Of a stretch of 64,000 bases of DNA, positions 36,001 through 41,235 are shown one piece after another (position 1 is the first letter of the stretch; each line of letters opens with the position of its first letter). The stretch spans positions 13,951,001 through 14,015,000 of the forward strand of contig CM065397.1 in the NCBI GenBank assembly GCA_033060915.1, read 5' to 3'. The stretch comes from Euryodendron excelsum. Taxonomy: Eukaryota > Streptophyta > Magnoliopsida > Ericales > Pentaphylacaceae. The notes under the pieces are model-generated. The model was not told the DNA's origin and ran no database searches. It saw only the letters and a program-made list of their open reading frames with translations. A program made the position numbers and the translations under genes.

Positions 36001-39000
36001 AATAAACATTTTCATTGATTGAAAAACAATTTACAACAGTTACAATGCTTGAAAGCAAGTAAGAAAGAGTTTGAAAGCTTTACAAATTTTTCGGGTAGGA
36101 GGTGGTTAATACATGTAACCCTCCTAATATAGCATTCTGAGCTATTACAAAATTAGTAAGAGAAAACATCAAAATAGCTGAGGAGTCATAAGGCCTTGAC
36201 AGAAAATCTAAACAAAATCTAAAAATTAAAAGCTTTGGAAACTACTTAAGCTATTTATAGAAAAAAACTTGACCCTAAACACCTTCCAGATCAATGAGAA
36301 ACATCATGTCGAAAGTTGAACAGGATGGCTGGGCATGGGCGTGTAGGGCTGAGGCGCCGGGGCGCACGTAGGCATGGGCGTGCTGGTTGGTTGTACGGCA
36401 TGGCTGGTTGGGCGTTGGCAACCCCTTGAGCATTTGTTGAGCACTCCTTGGCTCCTTTGACGAGGGCATTTAAGCATTGGAATGGGACATCATGGAGTGT
36501 TAAAGAGCAGCCCGTGACACCCTGCCACATTTTGCACCCTCTATAATGAGCTATTCTAGCTCCCGCCCGCTATGCTCTTTATCAACAACGCATTCATTGC
36601 ATTCATTCATTGAATAATCAAGCGGAGGCAGCGTATTGAAAGAGCTCCTGCCAGATCGCTACACAAGCCACCGCTCTACACCGAAAGAGAGAGGAGCTGC
36701 TTATTCTACTTCTACAATTTACTACTACTGTTCATTAAGAATAAGAACGCTACGCGGAGCTTTCAACATTCGCTATGCTACACTATGCGACTCTCGGCGA
36801 GCTTTTTCTTCAAAAGTATCATCAATACATCCCCGACTGGCAGTCAAACAGGGGCGTGAATGCATCCTCCCGCACACTTTTATCTCGCTAAAGGTCACTT
36901 TTTATTTTTTCTATTTGAGCCATCAATATTATATAATTTAGTCAATATAGTCCGACTCATTAATGGAGATGAGAAATATATCTCTATTTTATATTCAACG
37001 TATATCTATCACATCTTGAACTGAAGTTAAACCTTTACTTGAAACTGCCAATTGTTTCATCTTCCCTTCTTTGTTTATCTTGTTTAAACTACATTTTTCT
37101 TACTTTAAACTTCAAAGTTAGCTCAAATAGGACGCTCATAACGTAACCGGATAATTTTCCGCATCTCTATTAACGAGGTGGATTGAATTGACTGAATTAT
37201 AGAAGTTAGAGGGCTCAAAAAAGTAATTGATAGTTGGAGGATGGCATTGAACATTGAAGCAAACCTCGAGAGAATAAATGATTGTTTATCCAAAATAATA
37301 ATAACCTTGAAAGGCTTAAAAGGGCTTGAGAGACCTCCTATGAGAAGCAAACAACTTAAAAACAATAATTTGCAATTCGAGTCAGAGTTAAATTTGACCA
37401 GCTTAATCTGTTGATTTGGTCACCATTTAGGAATTTGGCCCATTCACATTAATTAGGCTGTCAATCAAAATGAATCATCTTATTCTAGTTATAAGTTGAT
37501 TGATTTTGATAACTATGTCAGTATTAGTACACATGGAATACATTAAGGAAATTTATCTCCATGTATCAATTCATATATCTTTGTATTTTTATTAGTAGTA
37601 TATTGATGATGCTTCAATTATTGATGAGTTGTAATATGACATTTTGAGAGTCATTATTTATCATGGATGTATTCCATACAGATATGGGTATATATTTTGA
37701 CAAAAAGCTCTTTATATCGATGTGGTGTCGAACATATCAAGGATGTATCACAAAATAATGTAGTGTCTCCTTTGCTTACCAACCATTGATTTTGAAAATT
37801 TTATATTGTAAACTGTTGTTTTGAACCTTGCCATTAATTGAACCAGAAAAGTTACTAGGTCAACCATAATTGAGCTTTAAAGTTGTGAACAAATAAAAAT
37901 TCTGATAAGCATGAGAAGCTTGAAGGAAAAATATATATTTAAAAATTTCAACTTTATATTAGTTAGTTTTAATAACCTCATTATAACCCAACTCAGAAAA
38001 GAAAGAATCAATAGTGTCGCTGTGTGTGTGTAGGGATGGCAATTGGACCCGAAAACCCGAGCCTCGCTAAACTCCACCCTTAGTAAGAAAACAAAACCCG
38101 ATAAGGCTTTGGGACCGGGTAGTGTAGGTCACCCCACCCCGAAGACCACCCCTCGGGGATTATATTATAAAATTCTTAAATACTCATATTATATTTAATT
38201 ATACAAAATAGCATTATGTAAGTAAATATTAGGATTTTAATATTACTCTTTATTCTTGGATTTTAGGCTCTTTCTTTTTCAATTTTATATTGTTTTAATG
38301 TTTGTATAATTTGCATTTTTTTTTTTGTTTTTAGAGATTTATTTTTATTACAAAATTGTATGCAGGTTAAACTTGTTCCAACCCAACCCTGATTAACTTA
38401 TGTGAGACAGGGGCGGGGTGGGAAGGTTCACCTCTTCACGGGTGGAGTTTTCTTATTAGGAGCGGAGTAGGTTTTAGCCTAACCTGTATCGAACTTGCCT
38501 CATTGCCATCGCTCAATGCATGTGTGAAGGGTGCCTGGTTGATGGAGTGAGCCGATAGATAGGAATTTAATGATAGGCGCTGAAATGGCAGAGGACCACT
38601 AGAGGTAGAGAGAGAGTTGGGGTGGTCCTAGGAAGAGAGAGTGGCAGTAGAGAGTCCAAGAGGTGAGCCTCTTAACTTTCTTGTGGCTTGTCAATTGGTC
38701 TGCTGAGAGAAGGAATGCGTAGGGGCTGCCAATTTGGATGTCAACTATGAAACCAAGATCTCTCAAAGGTAGGTAGGATTTGGCTAAGCATTAGTAGTTG
38801 ACTTGCATTAAATGCCTTTGTTATCTTCTTCAAAAATGCTTTTTCAGTGCATATTTGACGGAGATATCTCTTTCAATCTAAGACCGATAAAGGGGCGAGA
38901 CCCTTAAGGGGGTGAGGTTGCCTTGACGAACTCTCAGCTCGTCTCCAATCAACTAATCTCCTGATGGTCGCTCTCGAGAATGATCTTGAGAGGGTCATTC

Positions 39001-40193
39001 TTGAGAGGGTCCTTAGGTTCTGATCCCAACCAATGTCGTTAAGTTGCTCTATGGAAAATCTTGTCTAAGTAATGGAGAGGTGGCTCAAGTGGAGGGCATG
39101 CTCGGTGAATAGGTTTCATGGCTTAGACAAAAGGTGCCGAGCGTGATACTATGGGAGAGGTGCTCTCAGGCAGAGATTCTTTTAGCTCGGCTGAGGGGGG
39201 TGCCTCGAGGCTGCGTATGCATGAGGGCTCCTTGGTGCCTAAGCTCAGATGAGACGCTTCATACGCTATCCTCAGCTGGCAAGGCTTAACTCCCGAGGGA
39301 GCATTGTGGAGATCCTACATTGGTCCATGTGTCACCTGATTAGGCTAACACTTGGGACCCAAGTGTATGGAGATGGAGATGATGTGGCACTAATGTGGCT
39401 TGCCACGTAGGAGATTCGGACACACTTACCTACACTACGCATTTTAAGAAAATAAATAAATTAATCAAATGATTTACATCGTCTGATGTTTAGATAATCT
39501 AAACTTATAGGCGTGGTGAGCCTTGCCCTTGTGATCTTGTAACTACATTTGCTATATGCTTGAAGGATGTCTTTTTGCTGCTAAAGGTTCCCATTACAGC
39601 TGAACATTTGATTTTGCACTTGCTCGACATGCAGAGAGGATTCCCACTTTTGAAGTTCTTTTATTTGCAGGCCTCTTGTTGGCTGCATTGCACCTCCTCC
39701 TTGTTTTCTGGGAAAGCAGTCCACATTTGTTGGCCACCTGTTCATTGATAAAATTAAACACCAAATGCAAAGGGAGACGGTATGATTCGTTAGGCCCTCT
39801 TCATTTAACTCAAGAGACACTGTCCCACGTTCCTCTGGCACAATTGCACCCTCCTATTTGGGCTTACACATCCTATGTCTTCTCTAGTTTGAGTGACAAC
39901 TGAGGGTCTTCTTTTTTGTGCAGAAAGAAGCTGTATCTACTTCACATTGTTCTCAGCCTAACACAGTTGAATATGAGATGGCCATGGAATGGTGCTTACT
40001 ACAGGCAAGATCTGACAGTTGGTGGAATCGGTTGTACAATGTATGAAACGGTGTCTCCCTATATTAAAAAACATATTTCAGAATAGTGTTTCTGCCTGAA
40101 TATCCTTCATGTTGTTGAACTGATTATTTTGGATTCATTTAGCAACAAGAGAAGGAGTTGAGAAAACTCAAGGCCAATCTCAAGTTGAAGTGA
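5195..40193 (+). CDS. ASI1: ASI1/IBM2-like BAH-RRM protein (spliced, 684 aa)
   Basis: Nuclear chromatin/RNA protein. In Arabidopsis, ASI1 acts with AIPP1 and EDM2 to promote distal polyadenylation of genes with intronic heterochromatin such as IBM1. The model joins 5195-5548, 8377-8545, 8661-9625, 10727-10753, 18139-18231, 22411-22489, 22598-22688, 39671-39779, 39924-40040 and 40143-40193. Every intron is GT...AG and the frame stays open for 684 codons. Visible parts: a BAH domain at about residues 36-178 ('[16 protein letters not shown]', '[11 protein letters not shown]', 'WFFHPSEI', '[10 protein letters not shown]'); a Lys/Ser/Asp-rich linker at about 180-496 with a duplicated block; an RRM at about 517-597 ('[15 protein letters not shown]', '[15 protein letters not shown]'); and a C-terminal helical segment '[14 protein letters not shown]'. 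The ATG at 5195 is the first in-frame start after the 5' UTR splice. Huge TE-filled introns inflate the locus to 35 kb. Intact exons argue that the gene is functional. Confidence 0.94.
5872..6720 (+). mobile_element. Possible Copia-type solo LTR
   Basis: A block unlike its surroundings starts 'tgttacagcc'. It has a TATA-like 'tttaaataag' near 6132, a CT-rich tract (6180-6540) and 'aataaag' near 6642, the usual order U3-TATA-CT leader-polyA in plant Copia LTRs. I found no clear target-site duplication, and the right edge is uncertain. The long open frame over the CT tract is a composition artefact. Confidence 0.4.
7184..8090. mobile_element. Non-autonomous hAT-like TIR element, 907 bp
   Basis: The left end 'taatgttttgaaaacc' matches the reverse complement of the right end, 'caatgttttgaaacctg'. 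Flanks are 'gatgagac' before and 'aatgagac' after, an 8-bp target-site duplication with one mismatch (a longer match 'atgagactaat' overlaps the left end). The subterminal regions are rich in 'accgg'/'ggttgaaccg' motifs common in plant elements of this kind. No transposase was seen. It sits inside ASI1 intron 2. Confidence 0.75.
8377..8545 (+). CDS. ASI1: ASI1 coding exon 2 (BAH, second part)
   Basis: Starts '[15 protein letters not shown]' after 'aatcag' and ends inside a Val codon (phase 1) at 'gaag|gttgtc'. It completes the BAH core ('[13 protein letters not shown]'). Confidence 0.92.
8661..9625 (+). CDS. ASI1: ASI1 coding exon 3 (linker, internal repeats)
   Basis: Residues about 175-496. 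It opens with '[12 protein letters not shown]', the end of BAH, then a hydrophilic linker rich in Lys, Asp, Ser and Thr. A block beginning 'ALENRPSKK' (DNA about 9092) recurs as 'ALEDRPSKK' (about 9302), 210 bp or 70 residues apart. The exon ends 'EVTRRPED' at the donor 9626. If the donor is not used, the frame reads 21 more codons and stops at 9689-9691. Confidence 0.93.
9626..10726 (+). other. ASI1: ASI1 intron 4 (1.1 kb)
   Basis: Donor 'gtaagt', acceptor 'ttgcag'. AT-rich, with an A-tract near 9890-9905. No mobile element was recognised. Confidence 0.85.
10727..10753 (+). CDS. ASI1: ASI1 27-bp microexon
   Basis: Nine codons reading E-R-S-R-W-F-K-A-L, phase 0 on both sides, between 'ttgcag' and 'gtgagt'. 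It links 'RRPED' to 'PWEERV', in keeping with the family's conserved 'RRP..RSKWFK.LPWEER' region. Confidence 0.9.
11500..11920 (+). mobile_element. RTE-clade LINE fragment (upstream of RT)
   Basis: With frame changes, about 11740-11900 reads like the plant RTE linker between endonuclease and reverse transcriptase (e.g. '[17 protein letters not shown]', then '[10 protein letters not shown]'). It is abutted by the L1-like element at about 11920. Its RT region is absent, but a matching 3' piece lies at 16440-16885. Confidence 0.5.
11924..12840 (+). pseudogene. L1 endonuclease domain, frameshifted
   Basis: Apurinic-endonuclease-like domain in three pieces. 'CLQETK', with the catalytic Glu, is in one frame near 12025. 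The frame then shifts into the stretch 12006-12665, which carries '[13 protein letters not shown]' and '[15 protein letters not shown]' (the Asp-Phe-Asn motif). After a further shift near 12450 it continues to 12841. Not translatable as one protein. Confidence 0.8.
13261..14340 (+). pseudogene. L1 reverse transcriptase domain, catalytic loss
   Basis: The longest intact piece of the LINE. It shows '[13 protein letters not shown]', '[11 protein letters not shown]' (first catalytic Asp present), '[13 protein letters not shown]', then '[12 protein letters not shown]', where the usual FADD core is FADY, so the second Asp of the pair is lost. It ends '[24 protein letters not shown]'. The frame is open for 391 codons, but the enzyme should be dead. 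Confidence 0.85.
15545..16260 (-). mobile_element. Antisense L1 LINE 3' fragment
   Basis: The minus strand reads the zinc-finger/RVT region ('[20 protein letters not shown]', then 'GVACVNKTG') and ends with a plant-LINE 3' tail, 'cctgtgtctcctagatgctt', and an A-rich end at about 15545-15570. It is inserted into the 3' part of the forward L1. Confidence 0.7.
16440..16885 (+). mobile_element. RTE-clade LINE 3' fragment
   Basis: Pieces read 'FKGKCYRMA', 'AMLYDAEC', 'LDGCV' and, at the end, '[12 protein letters not shown]'. These follow the order of the plant RTE C-terminus (usual pattern 'KGKFYRTAIRPAMLYGAECW ... RMLRWMCG ... IHVADP'). Broken by stops. Probably the other side of the fragment at 11500-11920. 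Confidence 0.6.
16886..18138. other. Rest of ASI1 intron 5
   Basis: AT-rich intron with several T-tracts (e.g. near 17220-17250). Nothing further was recognised before the acceptor at 18138. Confidence 0.5.
18139..18231 (+). CDS. ASI1: ASI1 coding exon 5 (start of RRM)
   Basis: Residues 506-536, '[13 protein letters not shown]' then '[18 protein letters not shown]', the first strand and helix of the RRM. Phase 0 at both ends; donor 'gag|gtaatg'. Confidence 0.93.
19005..19800 (-). mobile_element. Antisense L1 LINE 3' fragment
   Basis: The minus strand reads the C-terminal zinc-finger region ('[18 protein letters not shown]', '[20 protein letters not shown]') and then the 3' end with 'tttttatttattaaaag'-like A/T tail at about 19005-19020. 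Broken; no RT domain remains. Confidence 0.75.
19982..20195 (+). repeat. 107-bp tandem duplication (two copies)
   Basis: Copy 1 starts 'catgttgtcttcgctctcc' at 19982 and copy 2 'catgttgtcttcactctcc' at 20089. Both end in 'caagatccaagtttggt'. A few substitutions separate them. Confidence 0.85.
22411..22489 (+). CDS. ASI1: ASI1 coding exon 6 (RRM)
   Basis: Encodes '[18 protein letters not shown]' and 'TAISSPHS', ending one base into a Gly codon at 'ctctg|gtatgg'. Acceptor 'tttcag'. Confidence 0.92.
22598..22688 (+). CDS. ASI1: ASI1 coding exon 7 (RRM)
   Basis: Completes the Gly, then '[19 protein letters not shown]' and '[10 protein letters not shown]', ending two bases into an Arg codon at 'gggag|gtatgt'. 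Acceptor 'ttcctag'; the preceding intron is only 108 bp. Confidence 0.93.
23226..23415 (+). repeat. Copia 5' LTR
   Basis: 190 bp, contains TATA-like 'agtatatatgaaag' and a CT-rich leader; differs from the 3' copy by a few substitutions and a small indel. It ends AACT rather than the usual CA. Confidence 0.9.
24083..24620 (+). pseudogene. Copia gag
   Basis: Starts '[16 protein letters not shown]' and continues '[18 protein letters not shown]' and '[20 protein letters not shown]', the pattern of the plant Copia gag (UBN2) domain. The frame breaks near 24400 and continues in another frame. Confidence 0.75.
25163..25520 (+). pseudogene. Copia protease-integrase linker
   Basis: '[20 protein letters not shown]', '[17 protein letters not shown]', '[19 protein letters not shown]' and 'LYFLD' give the usual post-protease region of Copia polyproteins, upstream of the zinc-binding domain of integrase. 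Confidence 0.8.
25530..26360 (+). pseudogene. Copia integrase
   Basis: Zinc-binding end near 25540-25640, catalytic core '[18 protein letters not shown]' (25745 on), '[12 protein letters not shown]' and '[16 protein letters not shown]', which holds the last catalytic Glu. Frame broken near 26070 and 26360. Confidence 0.85.
26790..27465 (+). pseudogene. Copia reverse transcriptase
   Basis: '[20 protein letters not shown]', '[19 protein letters not shown]', then after a break '[12 protein letters not shown]', with the YVDD active-site motif intact. It ends '[13 protein letters not shown]'. At least three frame interruptions and in-frame stops. Confidence 0.88.
27600..28245 (+). pseudogene. Copia RNase H
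   Basis: '[19 protein letters not shown]', '[20 protein letters not shown]', '[12 protein letters not shown]' and '[13 protein letters not shown]'. Several frame changes. Confidence 0.85.
28288..28467 (+). repeat. Copia 3' LTR
   Basis: 180 bp; preceded by the polypurine tract 'gtttgaggggga' and followed by the GAGCA duplication. Confidence 0.9.
28473..29960. other. Intron sequence between elements
   Basis: AT-rich, with a G-tract near 28775-28790. I recognised no gene or repeat family here. Confidence 0.4.
29961..30067. repeat. (AT)n-(GA)n microsatellite
   Basis: About 17 bases of alternating AT, then about 44 uninterrupted GA units (29979-30067). The open frames of Arg-Glu or Ser-Leu repeats over it are artefacts. 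Confidence 0.98.
30262..30983 (-). repeat. Chromovirus 3' LTR
   Basis: 722 bp. Plus-strand start 'tgtcacgggaaaacc', end 'gttgaagaaca'. It contains an unusually GC-rich stretch at about 30745-30870 full of 'gggcg' repeats that is shorter in the other LTR. Confidence 0.85.
31082..31303 (-). pseudogene. Chromovirus integrase C-terminus/chromodomain
   Basis: Reads '[19 protein letters not shown]' followed by '[17 protein letters not shown]', the standard end of plant chromovirus integrases, where the chromodomain begins with a 'EFLVKWKG'-type strand. Confidence 0.8.
31500..32125 (-). pseudogene. Chromovirus integrase
   Basis: '[19 protein letters not shown]' matches the zinc-binding region next to the core. 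'[13 protein letters not shown]' carries the first catalytic Asp, and '[15 protein letters not shown]' follows. Downstream parts are in other frames with stops. Confidence 0.8.
32261..32700 (-). pseudogene. Chromovirus RNase H
   Basis: '[20 protein letters not shown]', '[19 protein letters not shown]' and '[10 protein letters not shown]' fit the gypsy RNase H C-terminal half; the N-terminal half is in another frame. Confidence 0.82.
32978..33598 (-). pseudogene. Chromovirus reverse transcriptase, active site lost
   Basis: The N-terminal part is at 33383-33598 ('[19 protein letters not shown]', '[20 protein letters not shown]'). The rest is at 32978-33328 ('[20 protein letters not shown]'), where the expected YLDD after 'KFMVVY' reads N-S-T. 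Frameshift between the two parts. Confidence 0.87.
34057..34344 (-). pseudogene. Chromovirus aspartic protease
   Basis: '[20 protein letters not shown]' followed by 'NFV': the retroviral-type protease with the catalytic DTG altered to DTR. 'LVDTGATHNFV' is the usual form in this lineage. Confidence 0.82.
34720..35170 (-). pseudogene. Chromovirus gag
   Basis: '[20 protein letters not shown]', '[19 protein letters not shown]' and 'CLVDYITE' fit the plant chromovirus capsid domain. Broken upstream. Confidence 0.75.
35594..36509 (-). repeat. Chromovirus 5' LTR with 242-bp internal duplication
   Basis: A first partial LTR copy at 35594-35835 ('tgttacgggacgacc ... gaaagagtttgaaag') is followed at once by a second start 'cgttacgggacgactc' at 35836 that runs the full LTR to 36509. 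Both parts align with the start of the left LTR. Confidence 0.85.
36515..36900. other. Candidate mitochondrial DNA insert (NUMT)
   Basis: A sharply different, more GC-rich stretch beginning 'gacaccctgccac', with phrases such as 'ctacgcggagctttcaac' and 'actatgcgactctcggcgag', typical of plant mitochondrial intergenic DNA. It starts within about 6 bp of the end of the chromovirus LTR. Identity is inferred from style only. Confidence 0.4.
36901..38030. other. Intron 8 spacer
   Basis: AT-rich, no recognised element or gene. Confidence 0.4.
38031..38512. mobile_element. hAT-like MITE ('tagggatggcaat' family)
   Basis: The left end 'tagggatggcaattgg' resembles the reverse complement of the right end 'cattgccatcgct'. 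Inside are paired 'acccg'/'cgggtgg' motifs around an AT-rich middle, the usual look of this common plant MITE. The target duplication is not clear because the left flank is a TG repeat. Confidence 0.55.
38513..39670. other. Intron 8 end, unclassified
   Basis: Higher GC than neighbours, with 'ctcggctgagg' and 'cctcgaggctgcg' phrases around 39180-39300. It may be a decayed repeat, but nothing can be named. The last 150 bp is ordinary intron ending 'tatttgcag'. Confidence 0.35.
39671..39779 (+). CDS. ASI1: ASI1 coding exon 8
   Basis: Completes the Arg of 'NGR', then '[17 protein letters not shown]' and '[19 protein letters not shown]'; phase 0 at the donor 'acg|gtatga'. Corresponds to the segment just after the RRM in ASI1. 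Confidence 0.9.
39924..40040 (+). CDS. ASI1: ASI1 coding exon 9
   Basis: 39 codons, '[19 protein letters not shown]' then '[20 protein letters not shown]'. Acceptor 'ttgtgcag', donor 'aat|gtatga'. The '[14 protein letters not shown]' motif is a hallmark of the ASI1 C-terminus. Confidence 0.92.
40143..40193 (+). CDS. ASI1: ASI1 last coding exon
   Basis: 16 codons, '[16 protein letters not shown]', then TGA at 40191-40193. Basic, helical C-terminus. Acceptor 'catttag'. Confidence 0.92.
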   Translation, partial: QQEKELRKLKANLKLK

Positions 40194-40940
40194 GGAACAT
40201 CTGTAATGTACATCCAGCTCCTCTTGGTGAGTACCTACACACAAAAAGATTTCTCAAACTCCCAAATCCTGTTGTGAAGTAATGTCAGTCCTTTAAACTT
40301 TTTTGTTGCCATTCATGCGCAAAGCATCTCTACTTTTTCATTTCAAGGAATAGCTTTCTTCCTGACAATCACCACCCAAAATGGAGGTTTTGTCTTCATG
40401 TTTTTCACAAGAGACTAAATGAGAGGTTTCACTTGTCATAGATATATACCAGTAAAATTCTATTCATAATTTGTTATCTTCTATGGTTGTTTTATGGAAT
40501 CCACTTTCTTGCAACAAGGTTTTGTTTAAATTGGCTACCTTCTTAAATATGCTGATGCAATATGAATATATGATTAGTAGCTGAGTCGTGTTAGTTTTAT
40601 TTCTGTTGTAAAATATTGGAACATCGGAGCTTGGAGGTTGTTTCCCATGTTTTGTAAATTTACTTAAAGCACATATATCTGATGGATTTTAATGCTTCAC
40701 ACTGCTCACAACTTCTTCTTCTTCTTCTTCTTGGTGTTTGCTTTGCAGAAGATGGAACACCTATAGTAGCAGCCGGATTCCCATCACTAAGGAAGAAGGC
40801 AAATTTTTGGCGTGCATATTTACGGTGGTATGAGAATTGGTTTTTCCTGTGGGGAGTAAAAATTGTGTCTAATGTTAAGCTGGTTCTCTGTAAATTGTAT
40901 CATGCATGTTTAGTTATGAAAATCTCTTGTAAATTTAAAT
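40194..40940 (+). other. ASI1: ASI1 3' UTR, possibly with a 3' UTR intron
   Basis: After the stop, 'ctcttg|gtgagt' near 40227 looks like a donor, and '(ctt)n...tttgcttttgcag'-type sequence ending at 40749 looks like an acceptor after a strong CTT polypyrimidine tract. The terminal exon would be about 40750-40940. Inferred from splice-site quality only. Confidence 0.45.
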
Positions 40941-41204
40941 CTTTGATATTCGTTCACTTTTTAAGGCGATCTATAATATGGTTGTTATGTTGGTTCAGTA
41001 GGTCACTTTTCTACACTCACATGCGCCTCCACTGCGTTTCCACCACCACCAATGCATTTTGTGGAATGAAATGCAGTGGACATCCCTGTAGGCAGACTCT
41101 ACTAAACATTCCTCTATCACATCCAGCTTCGAAAATGGAAAAGATGGTATGCTGGGTGCTTTGTGCTTGCCAAACTTCGCGTCAGGCTTGTGTTTCCATC
41201 TTTA

Positions 41205-41235
<31 letters not shown>

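Larger units (their letters stand above)
30262..36509 (-). mobile_element. Chromovirus-type Ty3/gypsy element (6.2 kb, decayed)
   Basis: Minus-strand element with LTRs at 30262-30983 (3' LTR) and 35594-36509 (5' LTR, with an internal duplication). After the 5' LTR the minus strand reads a degraded initiator-Met type primer-binding site ('ttagtattagagct'). A purine-rich tract 'gtggggaagaggg' precedes the 3' LTR. Minus-strand order is gag, protease, RT, RNase H, integrase, chromodomain-like end, as in plant chromoviruses. Protease and RT active sites are altered. It lies antisense inside ASI1 intron 8. Confidence 0.9.
22689..39670 (+). other. ASI1: ASI1 intron 8 (17.0 kb, transposon-filled)
   Basis: Donor 'gtatgt', acceptor 'tatttgcag'. 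It contains a complete Copia element (23226-28467), a (GA)n microsatellite, a complete antisense chromovirus (30262-36509), a candidate mitochondrial insert (about 36515-36900) and a hAT-like MITE (about 38031-38512). About 22.7-23.2 kb, 28.5-29.9 kb, 36.9-38.0 kb and 38.5-39.6 kb show no recognised gene. Confidence 0.88.
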
